DNA of 64,000 nt from an uncultured Faecalibacterium sp. (GTDB lineage Bacteria > Bacillota > Clostridia > Oscillospirales > Ruminococcaceae), in contig CAKSWU010000005.1 in assembly GCA_934513205.1 (NCBI GenBank), positions 68,504 through 132,503 of the forward strand, given 5' to 3'. The stretch's first letter is position 1. Each line of letters starts with the position of its first letter. Below are positions 15,487 through 24,276 of this stretch, piece by piece. Below the pieces are notes generated by a model that saw only the letters and a list, made by a program, of their open reading frames with translations, was not told where the DNA came from and ran no database searches. The translations under genes were made by a program, and so were the position numbers.

Positions 15487-17425
15487 TTACAAGGGTTTCA
15501 AAACCAGCACCGCAGGAATTTCAACTTCCGTAAAATCCAGCGTGAAGCTGATCGTCTCGCCAACGGTTTCAAAGGGCAGCTCCGTCTCCGTTCCGTCCGG
15601 AGCGATCAACAGAAGTCTCTTGCCCTGCATGATCTCAGCAGGCAGCGTGATCTTCACCCGGCCCGCAGGCGCGGTGAGCTTTCCCTCATGGACAAAGGCA
15701 AGGCTCAGATACCGCTGGTTCATGCGTGCAACCAGTTCTCCCTCGGGCAGCTTCCCGTCCACGGCTGCCGCCGATGCCGTTTCAAGCAGCTCCAGCCGTT
15801 CGCCGTTTTCCGCCTTGCCGCATACCGGGCAGAATACCAGACCCCAATTTTCCCCATAGTTCGTCAGAACATGACCGGATGCCGGGATCTCCGTGTAGGT
15901 GGTGTAGCCGCAGTTGCCGCAAGTGTCGTAAGCATCCCAGCCAATTTCCGTGCAGGTGGCTGCTTTGGCTTCACGGCGTGTCAGCGCATGACCGGATGCA
16001 GGGATCTCCACATAGGTGGTGTAGTCGCAGTCGCTGCAGGTGTCGTAGGCGTCCCAGCCGATTTCCGTGCAGGTCGCGGCTTTGGCTTCATGGTGCGTCA
16101 GAGCGTGACCGGATGCAGGGATCTCCACATAGGTGGTGTAGTCGCAGTTGCTGCAGGTGTCGTAAGCGTCCCAGCCGATTTCCGTGCAGGTCGCGGCTTT
16201 GGCTTCATGGTGCGTCAGAGCGTGACCGGATGCAGGGGTCTCCACATAGGTGGTGTAGTCGCAGTTGCTGCAGGTATCGTAAGCATCCCAGCCGATTTCC
16301 GTGCAGGTCGCAGTCTTGGCTTCATGGTGTGTCAGCGCATGACCGGATGCAGGGATCTCCACATAGGTGGTGTAGTCGCAGTTGCTGCAGGTGTCGTAGG
16401 CGTCCCAGCCGATTTCCGTACAGGTGGGGGCTTTTGCTGCGTGCTGCTCCAAATTATGGTTCAGTGCGGCCTGCTCCGCGTAGGTGGTATAGTTGCAGCG
16501 GGAACAGGTTTCGTAAGCGCTCCAGCCCTTTTCCGTGCAGGTAGGGGCTTTTGCTTCATGCAATATCGGATCATGACCGAGCGCCTCGACCCAGTCAGTC
16601 TCCGAATAGGTAGTACAGGTTGTGCATAAATACCAGCTCTTCCATCCTGGTTTCGTACAGGTTGGTTCCCGTGTAAATTCTCGTGCCTTTTTCAAAATGT
16701 GCTGCTTGGGGGTTATTATATCGGGCGTCCTGTAGTTGCATCCTTCTTCAGTACAGCGCGTGTATTCAAGTCCTTCCTGCTGACAGGTAGCCGGTCGTTT
16801 AAATGTTTTAAGCTGGTGCGGAGCCAGATCGCCGTATTCCTTACCACACTTCATACAGACCGCTTTGGCGGTGCAGGTTGCTGTGCCACCGATACAGTCT
16901 TCGGTCTCAACTGTGCTGCAGCGCGTGCATCTGCGGGTGTGCGTGCCGTTGCCGGCGGATATCCACTCGCCCCACCAGTACCATGCGTGACCGAGAATGC
17001 CGTATTCCACGCCGCATTTTTCACAGATTTTGCCTGTGGTGCAGGTGAACGTTCCGGTGCCACCGGTATGTGCGGGCGGTTCCCCATATGGCTGATTGCA
17101 GACCTCGCAGACGGCGCGTTCTGTGCACGTAGCCGTGCCGCCCGTATGTGCGGCCAGTTCCCCATATGGCTCTTTGCAGACCTCGCAGACGGCGCGTTCC
17201 GTGCACGTAGCCGTGCCGCCCGTGTGAGAAGCAGACCGACGCGTATTCATTTTGCAAGAATCACACCAATAAATAAACTCATGATAGCGTGGATACGTTT
17301 TCAATTTGACAAATGTCACATCTCTCCCGCAAAAATCGCAGCACGGACCCGATGCCAGCGCCGTGGCGGGGCGTATAAGCAGCAGGGTACACAGCAGCAG
17401 AATGCCCAGAACCGTTTTTTTTCAT
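15487..17425 (-). CDS. Secreted CxxC-repeat protein, signal peptide out of frame at A8
   Basis: The body (610 residues from 17319) consists of many CxxC pairs. There are first shorter CTERAVCEVC units, then five 39-residue repeats with the pattern CSNCDYTTYVEIPASGHAL...CTEIGWDAYDTC, then an about 100-residue C-terminal beta-rich domain. Such repeats are common in surface proteins of gut Firmicutes; they may bind zinc. Upstream, after AAGGAGGG, an ATG at 17425 is followed by eight A residues. In the frame of the body, the bases after the A-run encode a clear signal peptide (KTVLGILLLCTLLLIRPATALA) and a CCDFC. That frame opens only if the run had seven A. So this copy is frameshifted, or depends on slippage. 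The only in-frame start left is a GTG at 17319. Confidence 0.75.
15880..16464 (-). repeat. Five 117-bp tandem repeats inside the CxxC protein gene
   Basis: The GATCTCC-type landmark recurs at 15886, 16003, 16120, 16237 and 16354, exactly 117 bases apart. The three inner copies are nearly identical at the DNA level, which should allow copy-number change by recombination. Confidence 0.9.
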
Positions 17426-17453
17426 GTTACTCCCTCCTTGTCATCAAACCTTG

Positions 17454-18134
17454 TTATCCTTTCAGATCAAACTGTACGGACAGCGATGCAAGCACGGCAT
17501 CTATGACTTTCCGCGCCTGGGCAAGCATATCGATCTCTGCCACAAAAGCGATGATCTGCTCGCGCTCCTCCTCAGGCACCTGAAATACGCTCAGGCTCAT
17601 GCTCAGGAACCGCCGTATTTTGCGTTCCAGCGTAAAGTATGGGTCGCACCGCCGTGCCATGTAGCCGCGCATCATGCCAGCCGTTCCCAGCTCCATCTCA
17701 TAGAAATCGCACTCGGCGTACCCCGGCAGGTACGCGCTGAACGCCGCCTGCAGCTCGGCAGTGGTGCTGCGGTGGATGATCTCCGCCGTAGCGGGGAAGG
17801 TGTACGCTTCCACATAGATATCCCGCAGGTTCTCGCTCAGCTCGGTCACCGCCAGCTGCAAAGCCGTTTCCACCGCGTAGAGGTACACCGGCGAGGGGGT
17901 GTTTGCCGCCAGCGGCTTCACCGCACCGAACTGCCTGCTGAACATCATGCCGATCAGCTCGGTCAGCACGCCGTCCTTTGTGCGGAAAATATTCTGGAAC
18001 GATCCGGCTGACACATCGGCTTCCTTTAAAATTTCTGCCACCTTGGTGTTCGTGTAGCCTTTTTCCAGAAAAAGCCGGACACAGGCGGTCAGGATCCGCC
18101 GTTTTGCTTCTTTGCTGTCGTATCTGCGCGTCAT
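17454..18134 (-). CDS. TetR/AcrR family transcriptional regulator
   Basis: A 226-residue TetR-type repressor: the N-terminal helix-turn-helix reads AKRRILTACVRLFLEKGYTN then TKVAEILKEADVSAGSFQNIFRTK (adjoining stretches), followed by an all-helical ligand domain with no recognisable specificity. Its stop is only 28 bases from the start of the CxxC-repeat protein, so the two are likely one transcript. The promoter (18172-18200) carries a 20-base palindrome, consistent with autorepression. Confidence 0.92.
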   Translation of the reverse strand: MTRRYDSKEAKRRILTACVRLFLEKGYTNTKVAEILKEADVSAGSFQNIFRTKDGVLTELIGMMFSRQFGAVKPLAANTPSPVYLYAVETALQLAVTELSENLRDIYVEAYTFPATAEIIHRSTTAELQAAFSAYLPGYAECDFYEMELGTAGMMRGYMARRCDPYFTLERKIRRFLSMSLSVFQVPEEEREQIIAFVAEIDMLAQARKVIDAVLASLSVQFDLKG

Positions 18135-18154
18135 TGGGAATCATCCTTTTCTGT

Positions 18155-18200
18155 AATTGGTTTCTGACCCAATTATATATTGTTTTTGCATTCAAGTCAA
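18155..18200 (-). promoter_or_regulatory. tetR promoter with overlapping palindromic operator
   Basis: Minus strand: TTGACT (18200-18195), 17-base spacer, TATAAT (18177-18172). The palindrome AATTGG-N8-CCAATT covers 18155-18174 and overlaps the -10. This is the classic place for a TetR autorepressor site. Confidence 0.75.
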
Positions 18201-18231
18201 GTAGAATATCTGGCACGGCATCTTCTTTTTC

Positions 18232-18261
18232 TTGCCCTCAAAAGAACAACTGTTGTATAAT
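18232..18261 (+). promoter_or_regulatory. sbcDC promoter
   Basis: TTGCCC (18232-18237), 18-base spacer, perfect TATAAT (18256-18261), 32 bases before the sbcD TTG start. It is divergent from the tetR promoter. Confidence 0.65.
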
Positions 18262-18292
18262 GGAGAAAAAATGAAAAGGCGGTGTTCTCCCC

Positions 18293-19435
18293 TTGCGTTT
18301 TCTGCATCTTTCCGACCTGCATCTGGGCAAGCGGGTGTGTGAGTTCTCCATGCTGGAGGACCAGAAATACATTCTGGATCAAATTTTAGCCCTGCTGGAC
18401 AACACGCCTGTGGACGGCGTACTGCTGGCGGGCGACCTCTACGATAAGCCCATCCCTCCTGCCGAAGCCGTGCGGCTGCTGGACTGGTTTTTGACCCAGC
18501 TGGCAGAGCGGGGTCTGCCGGTGTTCGCCATCAGCGGCAACCATGACTCCGCCGACCGCATCGCCTTTGGTGCGGCTCTGCTGCAAAACAGCCGGGTCTA
18601 TGTCAGCCCGGTGTTCACCGGCGCGCCGCAGCCCATCCCTCTCACCGATGCCTCCGGCACCACGGTAGACATTTATCTGCTGCCCTTCCTCAAGCCTGCC
18701 ATGGTGCGCCACGTCTGGCCGGAGGAGCGCATCGACAGCTACGATGACGCTCTTGCCTGCGTGCTGCGCCATTGTCCCCGGGACCCTGCCCACCGCAGCA
18801 TCCTGCTTTGCCACCAGTTCGTGGCGGGTGCTGCCGCCTGCGAGAGCGAAGAGATATCGGTGGGCGGTCTGGACAGCGTGAATGTGCACCTGTTCGACGG
18901 CTTTGACTATGTGGCATTGGGCCATCTGCACAGCCCGCAGAAGGTGGGCCGTGACACCGTGCGCTACTGCGGCACACCGCTGAAATATTCCTTCTCGGAG
19001 GCAGGGCAGCAGAAAAGCGCCACCTTTGTGGAGGTGGGGGCCGACGGCGCTGCCGTCACCACCGTTCCCCTGACCCCAAGGCACGAGCTGCGGCAGCTGC
19101 GGGGCAGCTACATGGAACTGACCGACCGCCGCAGCTACGCCGACACCGCTGTGGACGACTACCTCCACATCACCCTGACCGATGAACAGGACATCCCGGA
19201 CGCACTGGCACGGCTGCGGGTGATCTACCCCAACCTGATGCGGCTGGACTACGACAACCGGCGCACCCGGGAAAACCACTGCCCCGATGCCCCGGAACGC
19301 ACCGAGGCCGTCACGCCGCTGGAATACTTTGCAGCCTTTTATCAGGCGCAGAACAACCAGCCCATGACCGAGGAACAGGCGGCATACTGTCAGGCTCTGA
19401 TCGAGGAGATCTGGAAGGAGGGCGAGGACGCATGA
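18293..19435 (+). CDS. sbcD: SbcD exonuclease subunit
   Basis: Mre11-type metallophosphoesterase of the SbcCD complex, which cleaves hairpins and protein-blocked DNA ends. It has 380 residues with all metal-binding motifs: FLHLSDLHLGK, LLAGDLYD, ISGNHDSADR, LCHQFVAGA and VALGHLHSPQ. The start codon is TTG at 18293, where family homology begins (RFLHLSD); the Shine-Dalgarno is weak (AAAGGCGG). The stop overlaps the sbcC start by four bases (ATGA). Confidence 0.95.
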   Translation: MRFLHLSDLHLGKRVCEFSMLEDQKYILDQILALLDNTPVDGVLLAGDLYDKPIPPAEAVRLLDWFLTQLAERGLPVFAISGNHDSADRIAFGAALLQNSRVYVSPVFTGAPQPIPLTDASGTTVDIYLLPFLKPAMVRHVWPEERIDSYDDALACVLRHCPRDPAHRSILLCHQFVAGAAACESEEISVGGLDSVNVHLFDGFDYVALGHLHSPQKVGRDTVRYCGTPLKYSFSEAGQQKSATFVEVGADGAAVTTVPLTPRHELRQLRGSYMELTDRRSYADTAVDDYLHITLTDEQDIPDALARLRVIYPNLMRLDYDNRRTRENHCPDAPERTEAVTPLEYFAAFYQAQNNQPMTEEQAAYCQALIEEIWKEGEDA

Positions 19436-22236
19436 GACCGCTGCGATTGACCCTTTCGGCTTTTGGCCCCTACGCCGGAGAAACCGTGCTGGAGCTGGAA
19501 AAGCTGGGCAGGGGCGGACTGTATCTCATCACCGGCGACACCGGTGCGGGCAAGACCACCCTCTTTGATGCCATCACCTACGCACTGTACGACCACTCCA
19601 GCGGCGGCGTGCGGGAGGGTGCCATGCTGCGCTGCAAGTACGCCGACCCCCGCACTCCCACCTTTGTGGAGCTGGAATTTGAGGTGAACGGACAGCGGTA
19701 CACCGTGCGCCGCAACCCGGAATACCAGCGTCCCAAGGCCCGGGGCGAGGGCTTCACCACCGAAAAGGCGGATGCCGCTCTCACCTACACCGACGGACGC
19801 CCGCCGGTGACGAAAGCCCGGGATGTGACTGCCGCCGTACAGGAGATCATCGGGCTGGATTACAGCCAGTTCTGCCAGATCGCCATGATCGCGCAGGGAC
19901 AGTTCACCAAGCTGCTCAACGCCTCCACCGAGGATCGCATCCGTATCTTCCGCAAGCTGTTCCGCACCCAGCGCTATGCCCGGCTGCAGGACTGCCTGCA
20001 GGAGGAGCTTTCGCGCCTGAACCAGCAGCGCAGCGCATGGAACATCCAGCTGGACGGGCTGCTGTCCGCCCTGCAATACACCCCCGATGACCCGGACGCT
20101 CCGGCACTTGCCGCCCTCAACGCCCAGACCCAGCCGGACACTGCGCTGGCCCTGCTGGACGCACTTCTGGCCCGGCAGACGGCAGCTCTGGACCAGACCG
20201 GTACTGCCCTGCACGCTGCCGAAAGCCAGCTGGACACGGTGCAGCAGCAGCTGGGTGCCGCCGCACAGGCCCGTCAGCTGGAGCTGCAGCTGTCTGCCCG
20301 GCAGGCAGAGCTTGCCGCCGCCCTGCCCGCTCTGGACGCCGCCCGCGCCGAGGCTGCCCGCCACGCCGGGGACGCCGCACAGCTGGACGCCCTTGCCGCA
20401 CAGGTGGCGCAGGCACAAACCGACCTTGCCGCCTACGATGCGTTGGACACACTCTGCCATCAGCAAGCCGATGCGCGGGATGCGGCCCGGCTGGCAGCCG
20501 CACAGGCACACAAGCGGCGCGCCCAGCTGGACCGCCTGAACGCCGCCTTGTCCGCTGCTGAAGCCGACCTTGCCGCGCTGGCGGACGCGGATACCCGGAA
20601 GCTGGCGCTGCAGAACCACACCGCCCAGCTGGCGCAGCGCGGTGAAGCACTGGCGCAGCTGGAAAACCGGCTTTCCGACTGCCAGCGGCAGGCAAAAGCC
20701 GCCCACAAAGCGCAGGACAGCTACCGCACCGCCGCTGCCGCGCAGGACGACGCCCATGCCCGGCGGGATACGCTGGAACGTGCTTTTCTGGACGCGCAGG
20801 CGGGACTTCTGGCAGAGGGTCTGACCGAGGGTGCCCCCTGCCCGGTGTGCGGCAGCACCCATCACCCAGCCCTTGCCCTGCTGCCCCGCACCGCGCCCAC
20901 GCAGGCACAGGTGGACGCTGCGCGGAAGGACGCCGCTGCCGCCGACCGGAAGGCACAGACCGCCAGCGCCGCCGCCCAGAGCGCACTGGCTGCCGCCAAC
21001 GAGGCAAAGCTCTCGCTGCGGCGGGACGCCGAGACCCTGCTGCCCGAGCGCTTTACCACCCCGGAGGGCGCTGTGCCGCTCACCTTTGCCCTGATGACCA
21101 CCGTGCTGGCCGAGGAGACTGCCGCCTTGCAGACCGCACAGGCAGACTGCGCCGCGCAGTCCCGGCAGGCCGATGCGGACTGCCGCCGCAAGGCACAGCT
21201 GGAAGCCGACCGGCAGGAAAAGACCCGCCAGCGCCCGGCGCTGGAACAGGCCGCCGCCGAGGCCGACCGCCGTGCTGCCGCCCAAAATGCCAGTGCCGAT
21301 GCGCTGGAAAGCCAGATCGCCGAACGGCGCGCCGCCCTGCCCTGCCCCCAGCGCAAGGACGCACAGGCCGCGCTGGACCAGCTGGAAGCCGACCGCCGTG
21401 CCCTGCGCGCCGGCATGGATACGGCGCAGCATCGGCTGACACAGGCCGAGCAGAACGCCGCCAAAGCCGAAGCCGCCGTGGAAGCCCTGCGCGCCCAGCA
21501 GGCCGCCGCCCAAAAGGATCTGCCCGCTCAAAGTGCCGAGGAGCTTGCCGCACGGCAGGCCGAGCTGACCGCCGCGCGGGAGACTCTGCGCAGCCGGGAA
21601 AAGCAGCTTTCGGCGCAACTGCAGCCCAACCGCGCCGCCGCGGAAAAATACCGCGCCATGTCCGGAGAGCGTGCCGCGCTGGAACGCCGCTGGCAGTGGG
21701 TCAGCGCCCTTGCCGCCACTGCGGGAGGCACCCTGACCAGCAAGCAGAAAATCCGGCTGGAGACCTACATCCAGATGAACTATCTGGACCGCATCCTGCG
21801 CCATGCCAACACCCGGTTGATGCAGATGACCGCCGGGCAGTACGAGTTGGAGCGCATCGGTGCTGAAAATCAGCGCAGCCAGTCCGGTCTGGACCTGGGC
21901 GTCATCGACCACTACAACGGCACCCGCCGCACCGTCAAGACCCTGTCCGGCGGTGAGAGCTTCAAGGCTTCGCTGGCACTGGCGCTTGGCCTTTCGGACG
22001 AGGTGCAGAGCGCTTCCGGCGGCATCCGTCTGGACACCCTGTTTCTGGACGAAGGCTTCGGCAGTCTGGACGAGGAGTCTCTGGAGCAGGCCATGCGGGT
22101 GCTGGCAGGTCTGACCGAAGGCAACCGCCTTGTGGGCATCATCTCCCATGTGGGCGTGCTCAAGGACCGCATCGACCGGCAGGTGGTGGTGCGCAAGGGC
22201 CGCACCGGCGGCTCCTGCGTGACGCTGGTGGTGTAA
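19432..22236 (+). CDS. sbcC: SbcC exonuclease ATPase subunit
   Basis: Rad50-like ATPase partner of SbcD (934 residues, slightly short for the family). N-terminal Walker A reads ITGDTGAGKTTLFDAI. Two long Ala/Gln/Leu-rich coiled-coil arms flank the zinc hook CPVCGSTHHP near residue 468. The C-terminus has the ABC signature TLSGGESFKASLALALG and Walker B LDTLFLDEGFGSLDEESL. It overlaps sbcD by ATGA. The Ala-rich coiled coil leaves long open frames on the opposite strand that are not genes. Confidence 0.96.
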   Translation: MRPLRLTLSAFGPYAGETVLELEKLGRGGLYLITGDTGAGKTTLFDAITYALYDHSSGGVREGAMLRCKYADPRTPTFVELEFEVNGQRYTVRRNPEYQRPKARGEGFTTEKADAALTYTDGRPPVTKARDVTAAVQEIIGLDYSQFCQIAMIAQGQFTKLLNASTEDRIRIFRKLFRTQRYARLQDCLQEELSRLNQQRSAWNIQLDGLLSALQYTPDDPDAPALAALNAQTQPDTALALLDALLARQTAALDQTGTALHAAESQLDTVQQQLGAAAQARQLELQLSARQAELAAALPALDAARAEAARHAGDAAQLDALAAQVAQAQTDLAAYDALDTLCHQQADARDAARLAAAQAHKRRAQLDRLNAALSAAEADLAALADADTRKLALQNHTAQLAQRGEALAQLENRLSDCQRQAKAAHKAQDSYRTAAAAQDDAHARRDTLERAFLDAQAGLLAEGLTEGAPCPVCGSTHHPALALLPRTAPTQAQVDAARKDAAAADRKAQTASAAAQSALAAANEAKLSLRRDAETLLPERFTTPEGAVPLTFALMTTVLAEETAALQTAQADCAAQSRQADADCRRKAQLEADRQEKTRQRPALEQAAAEADRRAAAQNASADALESQIAERRAALPCPQRKDAQAALDQLEADRRALRAGMDTAQHRLTQAEQNAAKAEAAVEALRAQQAAAQKDLPAQSAEELAARQAELTAARETLRSREKQLSAQLQPNRAAAEKYRAMSGERAALERRWQWVSALAATAGGTLTSKQKIRLETYIQMNYLDRILRHANTRLMQMTAGQYELERIGAENQRSQSGLDLGVIDHYNGTRRTVKTLSGGESFKASLALALGLSDEVQSASGGIRLDTLFLDEGFGSLDEESLEQAMRVLAGLTEGNRLVGIISHVGVLKDRIDRQVVVRKGRTGGSCVTLVV

Positions 22237-22279
22237 AGCGCCCCGTTCCCGGGCATACTGGGAGCAGAGGTGATGTACG

Positions 22280-22675
22280 ATGGATTCTCTGACCCCCTTT
22301 GTCCGCCACGAGCTGACCGACCGCCCCGGCCCTTCCGGGGCACCGGAAGCAGGCAGCAGCTTTTGCAGCCCGCCGCTGGGCCGCATGCCGCTGCAGCCCC
22401 CGGCCCCTCCGAATGACCCCGGCACCCAGCCGCCCCCGCTGCCGCAGCCGGAAGCCACCGGCGTCCCCATGACGGATGGCACCCCCGTGGCCTGCCGGCA
22501 GAAGAACGCCCGGTATTTTCTGGCTGGAGATGTGCAGACCAGCGTCATGGCCCACTATGCAGAGGGACTGTTCGGCACCCGGCAGCACACCTTCTGCAGC
22601 CACCCCGCCCCGGACGAGGATGCTTCCGGCGTGCAGGAGCTGGTGGACTGGCGGGAAGAGTCTCCTTACGGCTGA
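22280..22675 (+). CDS. Proline-rich hypothetical protein
   Basis: A 131-residue protein I do not recognise. The N-terminal two thirds are Pro/Gly-rich and probably unstructured; the C-terminal part (KNARYFLAGDVQTSVMAHYA, then EGLFGTRQHTFCSHPAPDED) looks more ordered. AGAGGTGA lies six bases before the ATG, and the gene follows sbcC after 43 bases on the same strand, so it may be the operon's last gene. Codon use resembles the neighbours. Confidence 0.55.
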   Translation: MDSLTPFVRHELTDRPGPSGAPEAGSSFCSPPLGRMPLQPPAPPNDPGTQPPPLPQPEATGVPMTDGTPVACRQKNARYFLAGDVQTSVMAHYAEGLFGTRQHTFCSHPAPDEDASGVQELVDWREESPYG

Positions 22676-22743
22676 AACACCCTGCCCGCCGCTGCAAAAA
22701 CCGCCCGGAATAAAAATTTTTCAAAAATTTTTGGCTCAACCGG

Positions 22744-22772
22744 TTGAAATCTTCGTCCGCTTCCCTTATTAT
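22744..22772 (+). promoter_or_regulatory. Promoter of the YdbC/HD gene pair
   Basis: TTGAAA (22744-22749), 17-base spacer, TATTAT (22767-22772), 35 bases before the start at 22807. Confidence 0.55.
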
Positions 22773-22806
22773 GGTAGCAAACAAAGATAAAGGCAGGTTT
22801 TGCATC

Positions 22807-23028
22807 ATGGCAGAGATCAAATACGAAGTGGTCCAGCGCATTGCGACCCTTTCCGAGCGTCCCCGCGGCTGGGAGCGTCAGCTGAACCTCATCAGCTGGA
22901 ACGACGGCGAGCCGAAATACGACATCCGCGACTGGTCCCCGGATGGTACCCGCATGGGCAAGGGCATCTCCCTGAGCCATGACGAGATGGCCATCCTGAA
23001 GGGCCTTCTGGACGAGCTGGAGCTGTAA
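22807..23028 (+). CDS. YdbC-like PC4/p15 family ssDNA-binding protein
   Basis: A 73-residue protein whose core KYEVVQRIATLSERPRGWER followed by QLNLISWNDGEPKYDIRDW and MSLSHDE-like C-terminus matches the bacterial YdbC branch of the PC4 transcription coactivator fold, which binds single-stranded DNA or RNA. I chose ATG at 22807 because family homology starts there. The stop is one base from the next start, so it is co-translated with the HD-domain protein. Confidence 0.85.
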   Translation: MAEIKYEVVQRIATLSERPRGWERQLNLISWNDGEPKYDIRDWSPDGTRMGKGISLSHDEMAILKGLLDELEL

Positions 23029-23029
23029 G

Positions 23030-23611
23030 ATGGGCGACCGGGAGGAATTTCTGCAGATCTGGAAGCAGCATGTCACCCGCCCCGGCAGTGAAAAACTGTT
23101 GGACTGGCTGACCGGCAAGACCGATTTCTTCACCGCTCCGGCTTCCACCCGGTTTCACGGAGCCTGTGAGGGCGGACTGTGCATGCACAGTCTCAACGTC
23201 TACCACGCTCTGCACGACCGCTTTTTTACCGAGGGGGACAGCGAGGAGAGCTTTGCCATCTGCGCGCTGCTGCACGACCTGTGCAAGGCCAACTACTACA
23301 AGTCCGGCACCCGCAACGTGAAGAACGAGGCCACCGGGCAGTGGGAAAAAGTGCCCTTTTACAGCGTGGAGGACCTGTTCCCCTACGGTCACGGCGAGAA
23401 GAGCGTTTTTCTCATCGAGCGGTTTATGAAGCTGCGCGTGGAGGAAGCAGTGGCCATCCGCTGGCACATGGGCGGCTTTGACGATGCAGCCCGGGGCGGC
23501 AGCTTTGCCATCTCGGAAGCTTATGACAAGTATCCCCTTGCCATCAAGCTGCACATTGCCGACCTGGAAGCCACCTATCTGATGGAGCACCGCACCAGCG
23601 CCGTGCGGTAA
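23030..23611 (+). CDS. HD-domain hydrolase
   Basis: A 193-residue protein with HD-fold landmarks: an early histidine in GGLCMHSLNVYHAL, the HD pair in ICALLHDLCKANYY, and a later histidine in RWHMGGFDD, all plausible metal ligands. The substrate (nucleotide or cyclic nucleotide) cannot be deduced. It starts one base after the YdbC-like gene. A strong bidirectional terminator follows. Confidence 0.85.
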   Translation: MGDREEFLQIWKQHVTRPGSEKLLDWLTGKTDFFTAPASTRFHGACEGGLCMHSLNVYHALHDRFFTEGDSEESFAICALLHDLCKANYYKSGTRNVKNEATGQWEKVPFYSVEDLFPYGHGEKSVFLIERFMKLRVEEAVAIRWHMGGFDDAARGGSFAISEAYDKYPLAIKLHIADLEATYLMEHRTSAVR

Positions 23612-23623
23612 AGGCATTTTCTT

Positions 23624-23672
23624 CAAAAAAAGCCCCCCTGCTGCATTCTTCAAGGATGCAGCAGGGGGGCTT
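23624..23672. terminator. Bidirectional terminator
   Basis: Seventeen-base perfect arms (AAGCCCCCCTGCTGCAT and complement, 23630-23672), preceded by A6, between convergent genes ending at 23611 and 23692. Its CTGCTGCAT core resembles the repeated terminator family seen elsewhere in the window. Confidence 0.85.
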
Positions 23673-23691
23673 GTGTTTTGGGTCCGGTGCT

Positions 23692-24204
23692 TTACAGATA
23701 CGCCACCGTCTCGGACAGGGGTCTGCGCAGGGAGTGGTTGGGCAGCGGCACACAGCCTTCGGCAGCGTAGCCAAGGTCCAGGATCATCAGCACTTCCTCA
23801 TTTTCCGGCAGTGCCAGATCCCGCGCCAGTGCCTCTGGATCAAAGAAGTTCAGCCAGCAGCTGTCCACCCCGGCATTGGCGGCAGCCAGCATCAGGTGGG
23901 TCGCCACGATGGACGCATCCTCCACGCCGGAGTCCCGGTTGCCGCCGGGATAGGTGAACACCCGGCTGCGGTCAAACGCCACCACCAGACACACCGGTGC
24001 GCCATACCGACAGGGCGTGGCCTTGTCGATCTTTGCCAGCCCCTCCGGCGAGCGGACCACATAGATCTTCTGCTCCTGAAGGTTCTTGGCGGTGGGGGCG
24101 GCGCGGCCTGCTTCCAGGATCTCCGTCAGCTTTTCCGGCTCCACGCCGCGGTCTGAAAAATTCTTGCAGGAATAGCGCTGCCTGACCAGCTGTGTAAATT
24201 CCAT
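23692..24204 (-). CDS. Nitroreductase family protein
   Basis: A 170-residue FMN-dependent nitroreductase-fold protein. The N-terminal RQRYSCKNFSDRGVE corresponds to the family RxSxRxF motif; AGRAAPTAKNLQEQKIYVV matches the APSaxNxQPW region; the C-terminal part is LILDLGYAAEG-like (MILDLGYAAEGCVP). The FMN-binding arginine environment is present. The substrate is unknown; typical members reduce nitro or quinone compounds with NAD(P)H. GAAAGGAGAATGCAGCG precedes the ATG. Confidence 0.9.
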   Translation of the reverse strand: MEFTQLVRQRYSCKNFSDRGVEPEKLTEILEAGRAAPTAKNLQEQKIYVVRSPEGLAKIDKATPCRYGAPVCLVVAFDRSRVFTYPGGNRDSGVEDASIVATHLMLAAANAGVDSCWLNFFDPEALARDLALPENEEVLMILDLGYAAEGCVPLPNHSLRRPLSETVAYL

Positions 24205-24276
24205 CGCTGCATTCTCCTTTCGGGTCTTTCTTTGGTTTTATTTTAATCCCATCTTCCCAGTGTGTCAATCGGTTTT

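Noticed and set aside
15880..16464. CRISPR-like regular repeats
   Set aside because: The 117-bp units are continuous coding repeats without spacers and in frame with a CxxC protein.
19390..22548. Thousand-codon minus-strand frame opposite sbcC
   Set aside because: Gly/Leu/Gln-rich shadow of an Ala/Gln coiled-coil gene; no family motifs and it crosses several plus-strand gene borders.
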